A stretch of 5,765 nt of DNA from Nitrososphaeraceae archaeon (GCA_025922735.1 JAICHI010000080.1:1-5765), one strand, 5' to 3'. Shown: positions 1 through 5,113, counted from the first letter of the stretch. A program made the numbers and translations. The notes: generated by a model not told the origin, from the letters alone.

Positions 1-338
1 AAATTAAAGAGTTGAAACCTATCCACCCAGAACTTGCCCAAGTAGCTGAGACAATACATGACATGGACCTTAAGGAGACAGTAAATGCCATTCTTGTGAT
101 TGACGCATTAGAAGTCTTACTGAAGGTTCACGCCATGCGCGAAGCACGAGGAACTGCTCTTACTGATGAAATGGCAGAGCACATCGTTAAGGAGTTAAAG
201 CCTAAGCATCCAGTCTTGGCTGCTGTTATTGAAAGAGGACATAAAATGGATTTGAAAGAAACTGTCTCCGCTCTGATTGTCATTGATGCCCTTAAAAGGT
301 TTTTAAAAATCCATGCTGCAAGGCTAGCCACTGACTAG
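1..338 (+). CDS. Repeat-containing hypothetical protein, 5'-truncated by window edge
   Basis: This is the C-terminal part (about 111 codons) of a protein I do not recognise. The frame is open to the first base of the window. Codons before the TTG at 12 read I-K-E-L-K-P, matching V-K-E-L-K-P in the second repeat, so that TTG is probably internal and the gene begins upstream. Two copies of one module follow, each starting ELKPxHP, with a core MDLKETVxA..VIDAL and ending LKxHA; about 30 of 48 positions are identical. The period is 61 residues. Copy 2 stops at the TAG (336-338) without the linker that follows copy 1. The modules should be mainly alpha-helical and are charged and soluble, with no membrane segment or cysteines. 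A palindrome and a T-rich stretch follow the stop. Coding status is secure; function is unknown. More repeats may lie upstream. Confidence 0.85.
   Translation, partial: IKELKPIHPELAQVAETIHDMDLKETVNAILVIDALEVLLKVHAMREARGTALTDEMAEHIVKELKPKHPVLAAVIERGHKMDLKETVSALIVIDALKRFLKIHAARLATD
9..152 (+). repeat. Protein-level tandem repeat, copy 1
   Basis: First visible copy of the 48-residue repeated core (ELKPIHP to the residues after LKVHA). It is followed by a 13-residue linker that includes TDEMAEHIVK. Its relation to copy 2 is clearest in the protein; the DNA has diverged at many third positions, so the duplication is old rather than recent. Confidence 0.75.
192..335 (+). repeat. Protein-level tandem repeat, copy 2
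   Basis: Second copy of the core, offset 183 nt (61 codons) from copy 1. It conserves H-P, M-D-L-K-E-T-V, V-I-D-A-L, L-K and H-A, and ends directly at the stop codon. Confidence 0.75.
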
Positions 339-340
339 AC

Positions 341-370
341 AGTTAGCTAACTTTCAATCTATTTTTATTC
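341..370. terminator. Palindrome plus T-rich stretch after the repeat-protein gene
   Basis: AGTTAGCTAACT (341-352) is a perfect 12-bp palindrome starting 3 nt after the stop of the repeat-protein gene, and the plus strand then runs T-rich (357-370, with TTTTT inside). Archaeal termination relies mainly on U-rich tracts, so this is a plausible 3' end. The palindrome also covers the stop (343-345) of the possible decayed minus-strand frame. A role is inferred only. Confidence 0.35.
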
Positions 371-861
371 TCAATATCATATCTATGTAACCCTCTACCA
401 GGCTGAGCTACCAATGCCTTTGAAGTATTGCGGATTACTGCAATGTTGTTGATAAGATAACCCTCCTCTAATAACAAAGGTAGTTCGCTTTCAACAAATA
501 CTTTTAACTTCTTGTGTAGTCTAGACTTGACACAAATATAATCATGGTCAAACTGTTGTTTAGCAGTGAGATAGTCCCGAAAGAATGGGGAGCAGCAGTA
601 GAAAAACCAGCTCTTAGGGTAGACACATACTCAAACATATATGCACCCACCATTGTAGCGCATCCAGAATGAACGACTGCTGCTGCCCCATCCCCTTCTT
701 ACGGGATGTCCATCGAAATTGTTGTCTTGTATGTCTGACTGGACGTTCGACTGCAGTTGATGTTGTCGTCGTCCTCCCCGTTCCCACAACGACGATGTAC
801 TAAGCTTGGAATTTGGAGTTATTAAATTTCTTGGGAAAATTATTATTGTTATTGCCTTGTT
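343..861 (-). pseudogene. Possible decayed gene: long minus frame broken by one TGA
   Basis: Read on the minus strand from 861 to the TAA at 343-345, one frame stays open for about 172 codons except for a TGA at 631-633. That is unusual in AT-rich DNA, where a stop is expected every 15-20 codons. The 3' 95 codons look protein-like: charged and hydrophobic residues alternate (for example LKVFVESELPLLLEEGY and IAVIRNTSKALVAQPGRG), and the end is lysine/asparagine rich. No ATG or GTG heads the open section after the TGA. The ATG at 663-661 gives only 10 codons before the TGA. A second frame on the same strand (653 to 504) has an ATG and 49 natural-looking codons (MVGAYMFEYVSTLRAG...), so a frameshift joining the two is another reading. 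I do not recognise a family. It could also be chance or a recently inactivated gene. Confidence 0.35.
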
Positions 862-1352
862 CTAGCGCTCAATTATTATATTATTTCCTGTTTTAGATCA
901 AGCCACCCTTGTTTAGTGTTTGATGACTGTTTCTTTCATTTTTAGGATACATTGCACACATTTGACGGGAGGACTTCAGAAAGCTGACGGTTTGACAAGC
1001 AGCGGTCAAGGCGTTAAGCCAAAATCAAATATGAAGTTTAGAAGCATGGGAACAAGAAGTAATACAACAACAGCAGCAAATGAAAGAGAAAGAAAACATG
1101 TCGCTACTACTAGTTACTACATTGGATAAATATTTATTAAAAAAAATTCCAGGTTAAGAAATGTTTAGTTAAGACTTTAGAGAAACCTATATGAAACATC
1201 ATAATGGCAGAGTTCTGCTACTAAAAATGACACCCACCCAAAAGAAAGAATTGCTGAATAAGAAGCACCAAAAATTGTTACAACGTACAACTCTCTTTCA
1301 GTAGATAATCATGCGTGAAGACTCCCGAAGGCCTTAATGTTGCCCTTATATT
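862..1352. other. Gene-poor stretch, no supportable gene
   Basis: I find no feature here that I would annotate as a gene. It holds a 69-codon TTG-initiated ORF (920-1129, plus) rich in Thr, Ser, Asn and Arg with no recognisable domain, a 37-codon ORF (1191-1304, plus) that is Lys/Gln/Leu rich, and an AT-rich patch (1127-1150) that could act as promoter or terminator. The right end carries the promoter of the ribbon-helix-helix gene. Confidence 0.5.
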
Positions 1353-1354
1353 TT
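1345..1354 (+). promoter_or_regulatory. TATA box for the ribbon-helix-helix gene
   Basis: CTTATATTTT is a good archaeal TATA element. Its centre is about 22 nt upstream of the GTG at 1371, close to the spacing expected for a leaderless transcript. It overlaps the alternative TTG start at 1353, which argues against that start. Confidence 0.5.
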
Positions 1355-1370
1355 GATCTATGTATGTACT

Positions 1371-1928
1371 GTGTCGAGGACCACTGATCATGACGGCAGC
1401 AGCAGCGTCAAGTCTGAAAATATTAGCTTTAGGTTACATAAGGACCACCTCGATAGATTGAGAGAGGAAGCCAAAGAAAAACGAATTAGCCTAAACACTC
1501 TTGCGAGCCAAATAATTGATTCTTATGTAAACTATAACTCAAACCTTTCAAATGCTGACGTTATCCCCGTATCAAAGGCAATACTGATCGCACTAGTTGA
1601 AGCATGTAGTGAAGATCAGTTAAAGGCTAAAGCAGAGCAAGTCCAAAGGAAAGCTACAATAGACTTAGCATTGCAATTACGAGGGAAATATGATTTTGAA
1701 GCGATTGTAGACATCTTTGACTCGTGGCTCAGAGCTACAGGTTTTCCACATAGGCACGATAAAGATTCAGAAAACAATAGACACAATTTCATAATTCAGC
1801 ATGATATGGGTAGAAAATATTCGTTCTTTGCAGCAGAGTGTTTTAAGGCATATTTTGAACCTTTGGCAACAAGAAAGGTTGAATACACTATTATGGATAA
1901 TATCGTAGCGATAACAGTTGAAGGATGA
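1371..1928 (+). CDS. Ribbon-helix-helix DNA-binding protein with C-terminal domain of unknown function
   Basis: A 185-residue protein if started at GTG 1371. A TTG at 1353 would add six residues but lies in the TATA box. Residues about 16-55 form a ribbon-helix-helix (Arc/CopG-like) fold: a short beta strand (NISFRL), helix A (residues 24-39, DHLDRLREEAKEKR) and helix B (SLNTLASQIIDSYV). RHH proteins bind operators as dimers through the strand. Residues about 66-185 form a second, mixed alpha/beta domain with a conserved-looking aromatic core (YDFEAIVDIFDSWL, a His/Asp-rich FPHRHDKD loop, KYSFFAAECFKAYF, and a terminal strand DNIVAITVEG). I do not recognise this domain; a ligand- or partner-binding role is inference. 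No toxin gene sits next to it, so an antitoxin role is not supported. A transcription factor is the likeliest role. Confidence 0.85.
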   Translation: MSRTTDHDGSSSVKSENISFRLHKDHLDRLREEAKEKRISLNTLASQIIDSYVNYNSNLSNADVIPVSKAILIALVEACSEDQLKAKAEQVQRKATIDLALQLRGKYDFEAIVDIFDSWLRATGFPHRHDKDSENNRHNFIIQHDMGRKYSFFAAECFKAYFEPLATRKVEYTIMDNIVAITVEG

Positions 1929-2101
1929 CGTCCCCCTTTAGAGGGGCAGCAAATTCATACTACTCTTGCTACATCTACAACCAGCTTAATGGAAACAAGA
2001 CGGCAGTGGGGTGGTGTGGTGGTCGATTCACCTTGTGAAGATTCGTTATATGAAGTGCCACGATCTTGTTCTAAACTCTCTCGCTCCCAATGGCTTAGAC
2101 G

Positions 2102-2230
2102 TTATGGGTTAACAAAGAGAACATGCCCAGGATTCCTAGTACAAACAAACATCCTAGAACCATCCGGTTGTATACCAGCGTCTCTCATTGGGGCACCGTC
2201 CTCTCCACAGATTCTTTCTGCTATTGTCAT
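2102..2230 (-). CDS. Small zinc-ribbon-like protein (42 aa)
   Basis: A 42-residue protein starting ATG at 2230 and ending TAA at 2102-2104; an in-frame TAA lies just upstream, so the ATG is the natural start. The sequence has the look of a half zinc ribbon: a CGEDGAPM turn (Cys8), then a beta hairpin with QPDGSRMFVC (Cys30), and an ending TRNPGHVLF with His36. Similar small archaeal proteins have Cys-x2-Cys...Cys-x4-His, so one ligand appears replaced or is supplied elsewhere (Asp11 or a partner). It is cytosolic and would act in binding nucleic acid or protein; the exact job is unknown. The gene lies 59 nt downstream of the minus-strand membrane gene and could share its transcript, but it also has its own TATA-like box and a palindrome in front. 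The plus-strand 91-codon ORF over it is a shadow. Confidence 0.6.
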   Translation of the reverse strand: MTIAERICGEDGAPMRDAGIQPDGSRMFVCTRNPGHVLFVNP

Positions 2231-2238
2231 AGATTCTT

Positions 2239-2257
2239 ATCGAGAATATTACTCGAT
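2239..2257. promoter_or_regulatory. Operator-like palindrome before the zinc-ribbon gene
   Basis: ATCGAG-AATATTA-CTCGAT is a perfect 6-bp inverted repeat with a 7-bp spacer, 9-27 nt upstream of the ATG at 2230. A TATA-like element on the minus strand (CTTTTTATCTC, 2260-2270) lies immediately upstream, so the dyad would sit between TATA box and transcription start, a usual place for an archaeal repressor site. The binding protein is unknown; the ribbon-helix-helix protein encoded nearby is one candidate (inference). Confidence 0.45.
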
Positions 2258-2289
2258 GAGATAAAAAGTTGTCTATTTCCTTTGAAGCA

Positions 2290-2649
2290 CTACGAGAAAT
2301 TGCCAATTACTTTAAAGTCGTATTGCTGTCCCCCATATGTCTCGCGATACAAACGAGCATAACTTTCCGCAGCATCATATGTAGCAAATTTTTGTCTAAG
2401 GCCATCAATGACTGTTTTCCTACCAAACACATCATATACGACTATATTATATGACTTTGGTAGTCTTTTGTACTGCCTCATCATTATGTATACACTAACT
2501 AGTAGGAAGAATATGGCGACCATAACGATTATGGCAAATTCAAACCCTTTGACAAAGCTCAAAAAATTGGATATGAAATTCTGATCTAGCCATCTAAAAG
2601 TGATACTCAAGGCCTTATCCGCTGCAGTTACAATGATGTTAAGTATCAT
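2290..2649 (-). CDS. Single-pass membrane protein with small C-terminal domain (119 aa)
   Basis: A 119-residue protein that I cannot assign to a named family. Residues 1-35 are an amphipathic N-terminal part. Residues about 38-58 (FAIIVMVAIFFLLVSVYIMM) are one strong transmembrane helix, followed by a positive R-x-x-K-R cluster at 59-65, which suggests that the C-terminus faces the cytoplasm. Residues about 67-119 form a small domain with a beta-alpha-beta pattern: strands YNIVVYDV and KTVIDG, a helix ATYDAAESYARLYRETYGG, and a last strand YDFKVIG. A TATA-like box (about 2679-2688 on the minus strand) is centred about 34 nt before the ATG, giving a short leader. Its neighbours on the same strand are a 38-residue membrane peptide upstream and a zinc-ribbon-like protein downstream. 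The overlapping plus-strand ORFs look like shadows. Confidence 0.75.
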   Translation of the reverse strand: MILNIIVTAADKALSITFRWLDQNFISNFLSFVKGFEFAIIVMVAIFFLLVSVYIMMRQYKRLPKSYNIVVYDVFGRKTVIDGLRQKFATYDAAESYARLYRETYGGQQYDFKVIGNFS

Positions 2650-2678
2650 TACTCTCTACCAATAAAGCAGCATCATAT

Positions 2679-2688
2679 CATATAATAA
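2679..2688 (-). promoter_or_regulatory. TATA box for the 119-aa membrane protein gene
   Basis: Minus-strand TTATTATATG is centred about 34 nt upstream of the ATG at 2649. With a usual TATA-to-start distance of about 26 nt, the transcript would have an 8-9 nt leader. Confidence 0.4.
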
Positions 2689-2726
2689 CTACTCCAAATC
2701 AACGCGAAGAGTCGCTAGGAACAGCT

Positions 2727-2751
2727 AATATTATTATTATTATTTTATTAT
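2727..2751. repeat. ATT trinucleotide run
   Basis: A short microsatellite-like run (ATT repeated five times, then TTTATTATA) lies between the two minus-strand membrane genes. On the minus strand it follows GCGGCTTTTA, so it may form the T/A-rich 3' end of the 38-residue gene's transcript. Confidence 0.5.
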
Positions 2752-2786
2752 AAAAGCCGCATATCTGGCATCGTATATCGTAAAAG

Positions 2787-2903
2787 CTAAGCTATGTATC
2801 GAGCAGCCAGCAGCGCTAAGGCAATTATTATTAAGACAGGGGCGTTAATGATCAAGATGGCGTACCACGATGCTACCATTATTCTCATGAGGTCGAATCT
2901 CAT
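2787..2903 (-). CDS. Very small single-pass membrane protein (38 aa)
   Basis: ATG at 2903 to TAG at 2787-2789. The peptide begins MRFDLMRIMVASWYAILIIN and continues with a proline and a long Leu/Ile/Ala run (APVLIIIALALLAA), ending RYIA. That is one transmembrane helix of about 20-25 residues (about 9-34), possibly kinked at Pro22, with basic residues at the start (Arg2, Arg7) and Arg35 at the end. The codons are not the simple AT repeats of the flanking DNA and the composition is that of a real membrane helix rather than a random translation. Peptides of this size are often accessory subunits of membrane complexes (general knowledge); the partner here is unknown. The neighbouring 119-residue membrane protein is the obvious candidate (inference). 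A TATA-like box about 35 nt upstream is shared with the divergent MBL gene. Confidence 0.55.
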   Translation of the reverse strand: MRFDLMRIMVASWYAILIINAPVLIIIALALLAARYIA

Positions 2904-2933
2904 TTCATAGTCATACTTACGCTTAACAAACGT

Positions 2934-2943
2934 CTTATATTTG
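2934..2943. promoter_or_regulatory. TATA box, possibly used in both directions
   Basis: CTTATATTTG on plus reads CAAATATAAG on minus, a near-symmetric TATA element. On plus its centre is about 26 nt from the TTG at 2965, the ideal distance for a leaderless start. On minus it is about 35 nt from the ATG at 2903 of the small membrane gene. One box may therefore serve divergent transcripts; which direction dominates depends on BRE elements I cannot judge. Confidence 0.5.
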
Positions 2944-2964
2944 ACTCAAAGAAATCATAGCAGT

Positions 2965-4380
2965 TTGCGAAGACTAGTCCTAATTCTGATAGCATTACTA
3001 TTTTCAGCTATCTATTGCGTGCCGGCATCTGCAGCCAATGAAATCTTGATTAACGAAGTTGAACTTAATCCGCCAGGCACTGATAGCGGTGCAGAAAAGG
3101 TTGAACTCTATAATCCATCGAGCAGCGCTACCGATATCAGCGGTTGGACTGTAAGCTCCACTGCAGGCTCAACTGCCTCTGTAGTCATAAGCGAAGGAAC
3201 AGTCCTTCCTCCCCAGAGTTACGTGATAGTTGGCAGAAATTCACAATGGCTAGATAATGGCGGAGAAGTCATTGAGTTAAGAAATAATTCAGGAACACTG
3301 ACAGATTCTGTCGGTCCCTTTTCTGATGAGGAGAATGGTGATGCGACTTGGCAGCGATCACCGAATGGGGAAGACAATTGGGTCTTTTCAAGCAACACGC
3401 TAGGTGCTTCTAACTCTGCCACTTTGGTTTCCGATCCACAGTCGCCTCTGGCGCTTGCACCTGAACAAACAATACAGTCAGAACCATCGCCCTCGGGAAA
3501 TTCAAGCGTTGAGGTCACTCCTGGAATTCAGCCAAGTCAAAATCTAACTTTAGCCTTTGTCGATGTAGAACAAGGAGATGCAATCCTTGTTATTCTTCCC
3601 AATACAAAGACATTGTTGATAGATGGAGGCGAGCGCGAAAATTCTGACAAAGTGCTTGCAACACTGCGGGAGCATGGCTTGAGCCATATTGATGCCATGG
3701 TAGCGACACATCCCCATGCAGATCACATCGGCGGGCTGATTGATGTTATCAAAAATCTAGATGTTGGACAGGTGCTGGACTCTGGTCAGGTACACACAAC
3801 ACAGACCTTCGAGGATTTTCTAGACGCTATTGAGATGAAGCAAATTCCATTAAAATCAGTCAGGGAGGGTGACTCAATCAACCTTGATGCGACAGTTGAA
3901 ATCGATGTTCTAAACCCATCTGTCAGTCTACCTGGTGGTGCATTCAATGAAGCAGAATTTAATGACAATTCTGTTGTTCTCAAGCTGACCTATCGTGAAT
4001 TTTCAGTGTTGTTGACTGGCGATATGGAAGAAACAAATGAAGAAAGACTGATCTCCGAAAATGGTACAGCACTTGATGCCGACGTCTTAAAAGCTGGTCA
4101 TCACGGCAGTCGCACATCTAGCAGCTCACCCTTCTTGAATGCAGTAACGCCGGAGGTCGTGATTATCTCCCTGGGTGCGGGAAATACTTACGGTCATCCC
4201 CATCAGGAGGCTTTGGATAGGATTTCAGCTGCCGGGACTGAACATCTGTTCAGGACGGACATTGACGGCACAATTACCTTGACTACAAATGGCAGCAGCG
4301 GATATTCAATTGTAACTAAAAACAGTGGGAAGACTGTTGATGTTCCCAAATTTGAGATGGTATGCTGCTCGCCACAATAG
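2965..4380 (+). CDS. Secreted lamin-tail and ComEC-type metallo-beta-lactamase fold hydrolase
   Basis: A 471-residue exported protein. I chose TTG 2965 over TTG 2941 because it gives a clean signal peptide (MRRL, hydrophobic stretch, ASA-AN cleavage after residue 23) and lies about 26 nt from a TATA box that overlaps 2941. Residues about 27-152 are a lamin-tail domain (INEVELNPPG, VELYNPSS..DISGW, LPPQSYVIVG, VIELRNNSG..DSVG), a beta-sandwich found on exported nucleases and binding proteins. A Ser/Pro/Gln-rich linker follows (about 153-193). Residues about 194-452 are a metallo-beta-lactamase fold of the ComEC/Rec2 type: VDVEQGDA, LIDGG, metal motif HPHADH (His249, His251, Asp253, His254), NDNSVVLKL, LLTGD (Asp353), AGHHGS (His379/380) and YGHPH. 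All metal ligands expected for the family are present, so it should be active, perhaps as an extracellular phosphodiesterase or nuclease; the substrate is unproven. There is no ComEC channel domain, so it is not a DNA transporter alone. The C-terminus ends in CCSPQ. Confidence 0.92.
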   Translation: MRRLVLILIALLFSAIYCVPASAANEILINEVELNPPGTDSGAEKVELYNPSSSATDISGWTVSSTAGSTASVVISEGTVLPPQSYVIVGRNSQWLDNGGEVIELRNNSGTLTDSVGPFSDEENGDATWQRSPNGEDNWVFSSNTLGASNSATLVSDPQSPLALAPEQTIQSEPSPSGNSSVEVTPGIQPSQNLTLAFVDVEQGDAILVILPNTKTLLIDGGERENSDKVLATLREHGLSHIDAMVATHPHADHIGGLIDVIKNLDVGQVLDSGQVHTTQTFEDFLDAIEMKQIPLKSVREGDSINLDATVEIDVLNPSVSLPGGAFNEAEFNDNSVVLKLTYREFSVLLTGDMEETNEERLISENGTALDADVLKAGHHGSRTSSSSPFLNAVTPEVVIISLGAGNTYGHPHQEALDRISAAGTEHLFRTDIDGTITLTTNGSSGYSIVTKNSGKTVDVPKFEMVCCSPQ

Positions 4381-4422
4381 CATTAATTTTGTTTGTTGCA
4401 TATATATGAGGCTAGGTATTGC

Positions 4423-4692
4423 ATGGAAAAAGTAATCAGGGCAAGCCTTGACCGCATTGAAGGAGACTTTGCGGTAGTTTACTCGGATGATGACGACGAC
4501 CATCACAACAAGTTTGATGTGCCTCTCGAATTGGTAAAGGATGCTAAACCTGGAATGCGGCTGCAACTGCATATCGAAAACGATCAGATTAAACGCATAG
4601 AGATTGACAAAGAGGAGACCGAGCGAGCAAGAGATAGAATTCACAAGAAATACGAAAGGCTGCGACAAGGTCGCGATTTGAGACAAGAATAA
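4423..4692 (+). CDS. DUF3006 domain protein (89 aa)
   Basis: An 89-residue protein starting at ATG 4423; a TTG at 4393 would add ten poor residues. GAGG at 4408-4411 lies 11 nt upstream. Residues 5-60 show the DUF3006 pattern: a first strand with ASLDRIEGDFAVV, then FDVPLELVKDAKPGMRL and a strand with IENDQIKRIEID. Such proteins form small beta-barrel folds and are often encoded beside ComEC-like MBL hydrolases (established association); their biochemical role is not known. Here the gap to the MBL gene is 42 nt, on the same strand, so co-transcription is likely, although a TATATATG element (4401-4408) could add a promoter. Residues 22-28 are an unusual DDDDDHH run that could bind metal (inference). 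Residues 62-89 are a charged helix. No signal peptide is visible, so it would be cytoplasmic while its partner is exported. Confidence 0.85.
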   Translation: MEKVIRASLDRIEGDFAVVYSDDDDDHHNKFDVPLELVKDAKPGMRLQLHIENDQIKRIEIDKEETERARDRIHKKYERLRQGRDLRQE

Positions 4693-4743
4693 AGTAGTTT
4701 TTGACATTCAAACCAATATTCTAAACAAATATACCTGGAATGG

Positions 4744-4753
4744 CTTATAAAAA
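4744..4753 (+). promoter_or_regulatory. Strong TATA box
   Basis: CTTATAAAAA is close to the archaeal TATA consensus. It lies after the DUF3006 gene with no protein gene to serve. A start about 26 nt on would fall near 4774, just before a perfect hairpin. Confidence 0.5.
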
Positions 4754-4773
4754 GAAAATTATCCATATTAAGT

Positions 4774-4877
4774 ATAGAGTGGCGGCAAAACTGCCGCCAC
4801 ATGTCTCCTCTGCTGTATGGTACTGATCTGCTGCCCGCTCCTCATGATCTTTGGCGGAGCTTCTTTTGTGATTTTTA
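4774..4877 (+). ncRNA. Candidate small RNA with two hairpins
   Basis: Predicted start near 4774 from the TATA box at 4744. A perfect 9-bp GC-rich hairpin follows (GTGGCGGCA, loop AAAC, TGCCGCCAC; 4779-4800). A second 5-bp hairpin (GCTCC 4837-4841 with GGAGC 4856-4860) is followed by a T-rich stretch (TTCTTTTGTGATTTTT, 4861-4876), which would suit a 3' end. The stretch is far more GC-rich than its surroundings, a mark of structured RNA in AT-rich archaea. No C/D-box or H/ACA layout is evident. An alternative is the 5' leader of a 56-codon ORF (4801-4971) whose Ser/Pro-rich product looks unlike a real protein. Boundaries are estimates. Confidence 0.35.
4779..4800 (+). repeat. Perfect 9-bp inverted repeat (hairpin)
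   Basis: GTGGCGGCA, loop AAAC, TGCCGCCAC. No T-run follows, so it is a poor terminator for the DUF3006 gene 87 nt upstream; a structured 5' end of a new transcript is more likely. Confidence 0.8.
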
Positions 4878-4989
4878 TGTCAGTTCCTCTGAGTCTTCTC
4901 AAGTATCCTCTCCTCCATCGTCACCATCATCATCTCCTCCTTCAGTGGTTTCGGCTGCTTGTGCCTGTTGAGCTAAGGAGGAATTCTTA

Positions 4990-5052
4990 ATGCAATGTAA
5001 AGAAGACAATAGATTAAAAGAATCTAGTTCCGCATTATTATCAAAAAGATAG
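4990..5052 (+). CDS. Possible 20-aa small ORF with canonical Shine-Dalgarno
   Basis: AAGGAGG (4975-4981) lies 8 nt before an ATG that opens a 20-residue ORF beginning MQCKEDNRLKE and ending SKR before TAG. The ribosome-binding site is the best in the window, yet the peptide is very short, hydrophilic and has no recognisable motif. It may be a real micropeptide, a regulatory leader or chance. The minus strand over 4880-5070 is also open for 57 codons, with an acidic Gly/Asp tail but no start. Confidence 0.25.
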   Translation: MQCKEDNRLKESSSALLSKR

Positions 5053-5113
5053 AACGTGGCAGTAATATCATACTAAATTTGAAGTGATTTGTTTGAACAA
5101 AAACTATGAACAT

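Noticed and set aside
391..412. tRNA D-arm-like sequence on minus (GGTAGCTCAGCCTGGTAGAG)
   Set aside because: It matches a tRNA 5' half, but no anticodon stem, T-arm or acceptor 3' half follows. In the minus frame it encodes LVAQPGRG within a protein-like stretch, so chance or a degraded att-like fragment is more likely than a tRNA gene.
920..1129. 69-codon TTG-initiated plus ORF
   Set aside because: Thr/Ser/Asn/Arg-rich product with no domain, a weak start and no convincing promoter; not supported as a gene.
1191..1304. 37-codon plus ORF with an ATG
   Set aside because: A basic, Gln/Leu-rich peptide without a motif or ribosome-binding site; could be chance.
1933..1946. Hairpin CCCCT-TTAG-AGGGG just after the RHH gene stop
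   Set aside because: Only five bp with no T-run after it, so not convincing as an archaeal terminator.
1989..2264. 91-codon plus ORF
   Set aside because: It lies mainly antisense to the zinc-ribbon-like gene and has a composition without domain features; treated as a shadow.
2887..2903. T-arm-like hairpin ATGAG-GTCGAAT-CTCAT
   Set aside because: A five-bp stem with a seven-nt loop resembles a tRNA T-arm, but there is no rest of a tRNA and the bases encode the start of the small membrane peptide.
4306..4707. 133-codon minus ORF
   Set aside because: Antisense shadow across the MBL 3' end and the whole DUF3006 gene, both of which have recognised domains.
4801..4971. 56-codon plus ORF starting right after the 9-bp hairpin
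   Set aside because: Its second half is Ser/Pro low complexity produced by a TCC/ATC-rich run; more likely part of a non-coding transcript or chance.
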